Program-made: the position numbers and the translations under genes | Shown: positions 5,851 through 9,209 of the stretch, piece by piece | Layout of the letters: each line of letters begins with the position of its first letter | How positions within the stretch are numbered: the first letter of the stretch is position 1 | Notes under the pieces: generated by a model | The model's input: the letters and a program-made list of their open reading frames with translations, nothing else | What the model was told of the DNA's origin: nothing | The model's database searches: none | From: Acidobacteriota bacterium | GTDB taxonomy: Bacteria; Acidobacteriota; Blastocatellia; Pyrinomonadales; Pyrinomonadaceae | Length of the DNA stretch: 9,209 nt | Direction of reading: 5' to 3' | Assembly: GCA_019247865.1 (NCBI GenBank) | Contig: JAFBAJ010000415.1 | Coordinates: 1-9,209 of the forward strand

Positions 5851-7007
5851 GAGTGGCGCGCGCGCCCGAAGCGGATGAAGAGAACACGAAAGCAGAGCTT
5901 CAACGCCGGATGGAAGAAGCGCGCGAATCCATTACACAGACCGTGACCGAGATCAAAGACACGGTCGCGCAGCAGTACAACTCGGTGAAAGAGAGCGTGA
6001 CGGACGCGCTCGACTGGCGCGAGCAGTTTCGCCGTCGTCCCGTCGCGTGGACGGTCGGAGCGCTCGGCGTCGGCCTCGTCGTCGGCTACAGCCTCGGCGG
6101 CGCGCTCGGCGGCGACGATGAAGACGAAGACGCGCGTTATCCTTCTTACGAAGAGACGGACGCCTTCGCACGCACCGGCGCGAGCACAGACCAGAACGTT
6201 TTCGCGCCGCAGGCTCTGGCGGGCGGAGCTTACGGCTCATCTGAATACGCCGTCCGCTCGACGCCGCCGACGCAGGCCGCCGCGCCGGAGCAGACCATCG
6301 CTCCGCGCCCGTCCTACAGCAGCGGCTACGACGCTGCGCCGGCCACCACCACTGAAGAAGAAGAGAACAAACCCGGCCTCATTGATCGTTTCAAAGAGAC
6401 GCGCGCCTACGACCGCTTGCAGGAAGAGGTCTCGGATTTGGGCAACCGTTTTATGGACGAGCTCTCGAACGCGGCGCGCACAGTCGTCCTGCCCGCGCTC
6501 TTTAACAAGATCAAGGAGCTGGTCGGCGTCGACCTCTCGAACAAGCAGCCCCAGCGTTTAGATAGCGGCGGCGGTGGAGCCGCAGGCGCTGGCTCCGGCG
6601 CGCGTCTGGCTTATTCAGCACAACCGGCGGGCGGCGAGTCAACTTCGACTTCGACTTCGACTCCGAGCACACAGGGCAGCTCGCAGCCGTCTCAGAGCAA
6701 CCAGCAGGCGGCGACTCCCTCTGCGGGGAGCGGCGACATGGCGCAGGCCGCTTCGGCGGGCGCGTCGCAGTCGCGCGGCGGGCGGCTCGACCGTTTCAAC
6801 GATGACCGCACGACGCCCGGCGGCGGCGGGCGCGAATCAGGCAATCTGAACGAAGCCACAGGCTACGATGATCGCTACGAGCGCGAATCGCAGCTCTACG
6901 CACGCAGCGAGAACCGCGGCTTCGGCTCGCAATCACGCGGGGGCGAGAGCGGCACGGGCTCCACGCCCAACAGCACAGCGGAAGGCGCTGAACGCGGCAA
7001 CGGCTAA
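5829..7007 (+). CDS. DUF3618-like single-pass membrane protein with long disordered C-terminal region
   Basis: This is a 392-residue protein with several parts. An acidic helix (about 15-66, ELQRRMEEARESITQTVTEIKDTVAQQY) resembles DUF3618-type N termini. WREQFRRRPVAWTVGALGVGLVVGYSLGGALGG (63-95) gives an arginine-flanked membrane segment at about 72-94. A DDEDEDA acidic patch and an Ala/Pro/Ser-rich linker follow. A second amphipathic helical block lies at about 182-237 (PGLIDRFKETRAYDRLQEEVSDLGNRFMDELSNAARTVVLPALFNKIKELVGV). A disordered tail of about 155 residues, rich in Gly, Ser, Gln and Arg, contains STSTSTST. By the positive-inside rule the large C-terminal part may lie outside the cytoplasm, but this is uncertain. 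The start lies inside the preceding gene (22-base overlap) with AGAAAGGA (5815-5822) 6 bases upstream, so translation is probably coupled. The function is unknown, and the family assignment of the N terminus is moderate only. Confidence 0.75.
   Translation: MAEERNLGVARAPEADEENTKAELQRRMEEARESITQTVTEIKDTVAQQYNSVKESVTDALDWREQFRRRPVAWTVGALGVGLVVGYSLGGALGGDDEDEDARYPSYEETDAFARTGASTDQNVFAPQALAGGAYGSSEYAVRSTPPTQAAAPEQTIAPRPSYSSGYDAAPATTTEEEENKPGLIDRFKETRAYDRLQEEVSDLGNRFMDELSNAARTVVLPALFNKIKELVGVDLSNKQPQRLDSGGGGAAGAGSGARLAYSAQPAGGESTSTSTSTPSTQGSSQPSQSNQQAATPSAGSGDMAQAASAGASQSRGGRLDRFNDDRTTPGGGGRESGNLNEATGYDDRYERESQLYARSENRGFGSQSRGGESGTGSTPNSTAEGAERGNG
6642..6665 (+). repeat. Hexanucleotide tandem repeat encoding Ser-Thr dipeptides
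   Basis: Three exact ACTTCG units and one ACTCCG variant encode the STSTSTST run in the disordered tail of the 392-residue membrane protein. Unit-number changes would stay in frame and only lengthen or shorten the Ser/Thr run. Confidence 0.85.
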
Positions 7008-7032
7008 CGTTCGACTCATCAGCACAAAGCTC

Positions 7033-7064
7033 AAGGGCGAGTTCTCTTATTGAGGCTCGCCCTT
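7033..7064. terminator. Probable bidirectional terminator between convergent genes
   Basis: A perfect 9-bp stem (AAGGGCGAG 7033-7041, CTCGCCCTT 7056-7064) with a 14-base loop lies 25 bases after the plus-strand stop codon. The plus strand continues as TGTCTCTTT, a modest U-rich tail. The minus-strand glycosyltransferase gene ends inside the loop (TAA at 7049-7047), so one arm is also coding. The position between converging genes supports termination; the tail on the minus side is poor. Confidence 0.65.
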
Positions 7065-8570
7065 TGTCTCTTTACGCTTGATGGTCGCGTAGACCAGCGA
7101 GCCCGCCTGAGCCAGAACTTGAAGCTCATACTTCGCAGAGAGCCGCTGCACATCTTCCTGACGCAGGATGATTCGTCCGGGCGAAGTTTCGATGAGGTCC
7201 GACAGCTTTGAGTAGCTGACATATCTCTTCGCGTCATCGTTCGCGGGCAGGTGATCGGCGTAAGCCTGCTCGACCGGGCGGTCGCTGTAGAAGAGGAGTG
7301 TCTGCGCGTCGAACGGCTCGGCCTCGGAGCCCTCGGAGAAAGCCACGAGCGGTTCTCTGTCCGCCGGGCTCAGGCGACGCGCCTGCCACGCGAGCTGCGC
7401 GGCGGAATCGTCGCCCCTCCGATTCAAGTACAGAGAGAGCACGCTATACGAAGCCGCCGCGATGACCAGCACCACGCACGCCGCCGCGACGAGGCGACGA
7501 TAGAGCGCACGCCCCTGAGCCGCGCGATACAGCTTGACTATCAAAGCCGCGATGAGAATCGACAGCGCCGGATAGAGCGGCACGATGTACCACGGTCGCC
7601 GCGTGGGAATCAGCGTGTACACGCTGAAGACCAATCCGAAAAGGAGCAGAAAAATTCCGGCGCGCCGCTCCCCCTTCAGCGTCTCACGCAGGCCGGAGAC
7701 GAGCGCGAACGGCACCAGCAGGCACCACGGGAAGAACCCATCCAACAGCCTCCCGACGAAATAGAGATAGCCAGTCGGATGTCCTTCCAGCGTCCGCGTT
7801 GTTCTGGCGAGGACGTGATAGCCCAGATACTCTCCTGTAAAGTCGCTGCCATATCGCGCGTACATGACCAGATGCCAGGGCGCGACCAGCAGTACACAGA
7901 GGAGCGCGCCGAGCCGGAAATGTTTCGACCGCAACGCCTCGCCGACTTGCCGGTCGAAGGCTACAGCGAGGACGATCAGGGCCGGTGCGATGAGCCCTCC
8001 GGCTCCCTTCGTCAACAGGGCCAGCGCGCACGCAGTCCAGACCAGATACCAATACTTCTCTTGGCCCGCACGCACACGCGTGTACGCATCCACAGCCAGA
8101 CAGATAAAGAGCGTCAGCATCACTTCCATCGTGCCGAAACGCGCGAAGGACAAAAAGTGATAGCCGGTCAACAGGACGACCGCCGCCAGCAAGCCGACCC
8201 TCCGGCTGTACACGCGCGCGCCCATCGAGTACGTGAGGAGCACCACACCGATGCCCGACAGAGCCGAAGCCGCACGCGCCCAGAACTCGCTGACCCCGAA
8301 AAGCCGAAAGAAGCAGGCCGTGACCCATATCAGCAGCGGCGGCTTCTCGAACCACACCTGATAACTCCAATGCGGCGTCAACCAGTCTCCGCCCTGCGCC
8401 ATCTCCTTCGCGACCTGCGCGTAGATGGCTTCGTCCCACGCAGCCAGACTGCCCGACCCCAACTTCCAGAAGACCGCACACGCCGTCGCCAGAATCAGGA
8501 GCATGAGGAGAACTCGCTGCGTCCGAGGCGTGCCTGAGCCCTCGTCGCCCACCAATGTTGTTTGAGGCAT
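7047..8570 (-). CDS. GT39-family (ArnT/PMT-like) membrane glycosyltransferase
   Basis: This is an integral membrane glycosyltransferase of the GT-C fold, expected to transfer a sugar from a polyprenyl-phosphate donor to a lipid, glycan or protein on the periplasmic side. It has 507 residues with about ten or more hydrophobic segments between 18 and 375 and a soluble C-terminal domain (about 380-507). Family motifs seen are WDEAIYAQVAKEM (Asp46-Glu47, the presumed catalytic position in the first periplasmic loop), FEKPPLLIW (74-82), LLTKGAGG (185-192), APWHLVMY (230-237) and the RRPWYIVPLYPAL segment (334-346), the counterpart of the family's Tyr-rich x-x-P-x-YPAL stretch. The start is ATG 8570, with only a weak GGGCGGG upstream. 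It converges on the DUF883 operon. Without LPS-modification neighbours, lipid A aminoarabinose transfer is not supported, and the acceptor is unknown. Confidence 0.9.
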   Translation of the reverse strand: MPQTTLVGDEGSGTPRTQRVLLMLLILATACAVFWKLGSGSLAAWDEAIYAQVAKEMAQGGDWLTPHWSYQVWFEKPPLLIWVTACFFRLFGVSEFWARAASALSGIGVVLLTYSMGARVYSRRVGLLAAVVLLTGYHFLSFARFGTMEVMLTLFICLAVDAYTRVRAGQEKYWYLVWTACALALLTKGAGGLIAPALIVLAVAFDRQVGEALRSKHFRLGALLCVLLVAPWHLVMYARYGSDFTGEYLGYHVLARTTRTLEGHPTGYLYFVGRLLDGFFPWCLLVPFALVSGLRETLKGERRAGIFLLLFGLVFSVYTLIPTRRPWYIVPLYPALSILIAALIVKLYRAAQGRALYRRLVAAACVVLVIAAASYSVLSLYLNRRGDDSAAQLAWQARRLSPADREPLVAFSEGSEAEPFDAQTLLFYSDRPVEQAYADHLPANDDAKRYVSYSKLSDLIETSPGRIILRQEDVQRLSAKYELQVLAQAGSLVYATIKRKETKGEPQ

Positions 8571-8699
8571 AACCCGCCCGCTTTACCCGGAAATTTTAAA
8601 CCAACCGACGCGGATGAGGTGTTAGACACCACGCCTCGCAGCATGTTCCCGGCAGGGCAATTTCACGTAAAGGAGATGAATGCTGCTCAATGCGTGACA
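8571..8699. other. Spacer between oxidoreductase and glycosyltransferase genes, weak promoter signals
   Basis: On the minus strand a TAAAAT (8598-8593) fits a -10 for the glycosyltransferase gene, but no consensus -35 lies at the right distance. A small inverted repeat, GGTGT-TAG-ACACC (8618-8630), covers the place where the -35 would be. On the plus strand, AAAGGAG (8669-8675) precedes very short reading frames beginning at 8676 and 8680. No T-rich terminator for the oxidoreductase gene is visible. Confidence 0.4.

Positions 8700-9209
<510 letters not shown>

Noticed and set aside
7251..8537. A 428-codon open frame on the plus strand opposite the glycosyltransferase gene
   Set aside because: It is Arg/Gln/His-rich with no family resemblance, and the minus strand carries unmistakable GT39 motifs throughout.

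Overview
The window is GC-rich, gene-dense bacterial chromosome with little intergenic space. It reads like a Gram-negative bacterium: it has an RND pump with a periplasmic lipoprotein adaptor, plus DUF883 and holin-X type membrane proteins. I lean towards Acidobacteriota (Blastocatellia-like), from overall protein resemblance and the AAGTCCCAAGTC-type intergenic palindromes. That placement is a low-confidence impression, since there is no rRNA or marker gene here.

Left half, minus strand (1-4566): a drug-efflux operon read right to left. A TTG-started TetR repressor gene (3789-4493) overlaps by 4 bases a periplasmic adaptor lipoprotein gene (2530-3792). A 72-base gap filled by a long hairpin repeat follows, then an RND inner-membrane permease gene that runs off the left edge (1-2457). 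Upstream of tetR is a TTGACA promoter with an extended -10, overlaid by a perfect 16-bp palindrome. This is the layout of a self-repressing TetR-controlled pump. No outer-membrane TolC-type gene is in view.

Middle, plus strand (4834-7064): a three-gene envelope or stress operon. It encodes a DUF883/YqjD-like tail-anchored protein (4884-5297), a YqjE-like holin-X family membrane protein (5398-5850), and a 392-residue single-pass membrane protein with a DUF3618-like N terminus and a long disordered tail (5829-7007). The leader carries a 9-bp hairpin and a 12-bp palindrome directly ahead of the Shine-Dalgarno. The gap between genes 1 and 2 holds a second copy of the hairpin repeat seen in the efflux operon. 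A hairpin at 7033-7064 probably terminates transcription in both directions.

Right end, minus strand (7047-9209): an ArnT-like GT39 membrane glycosyltransferase (7047-8570), a 129-base spacer, and the last 169 residues of an FdhF/YdeP-family molybdopterin oxidoreductase that enters from the right edge (8700-9209).

I see no mobile element, CRISPR array, tRNA or rRNA, and no clearly new defence or biosynthetic system. The most distinctive sequence-level signals are the two related palindromic repeats, each sitting inside an operon, and the operator and leader palindromes.
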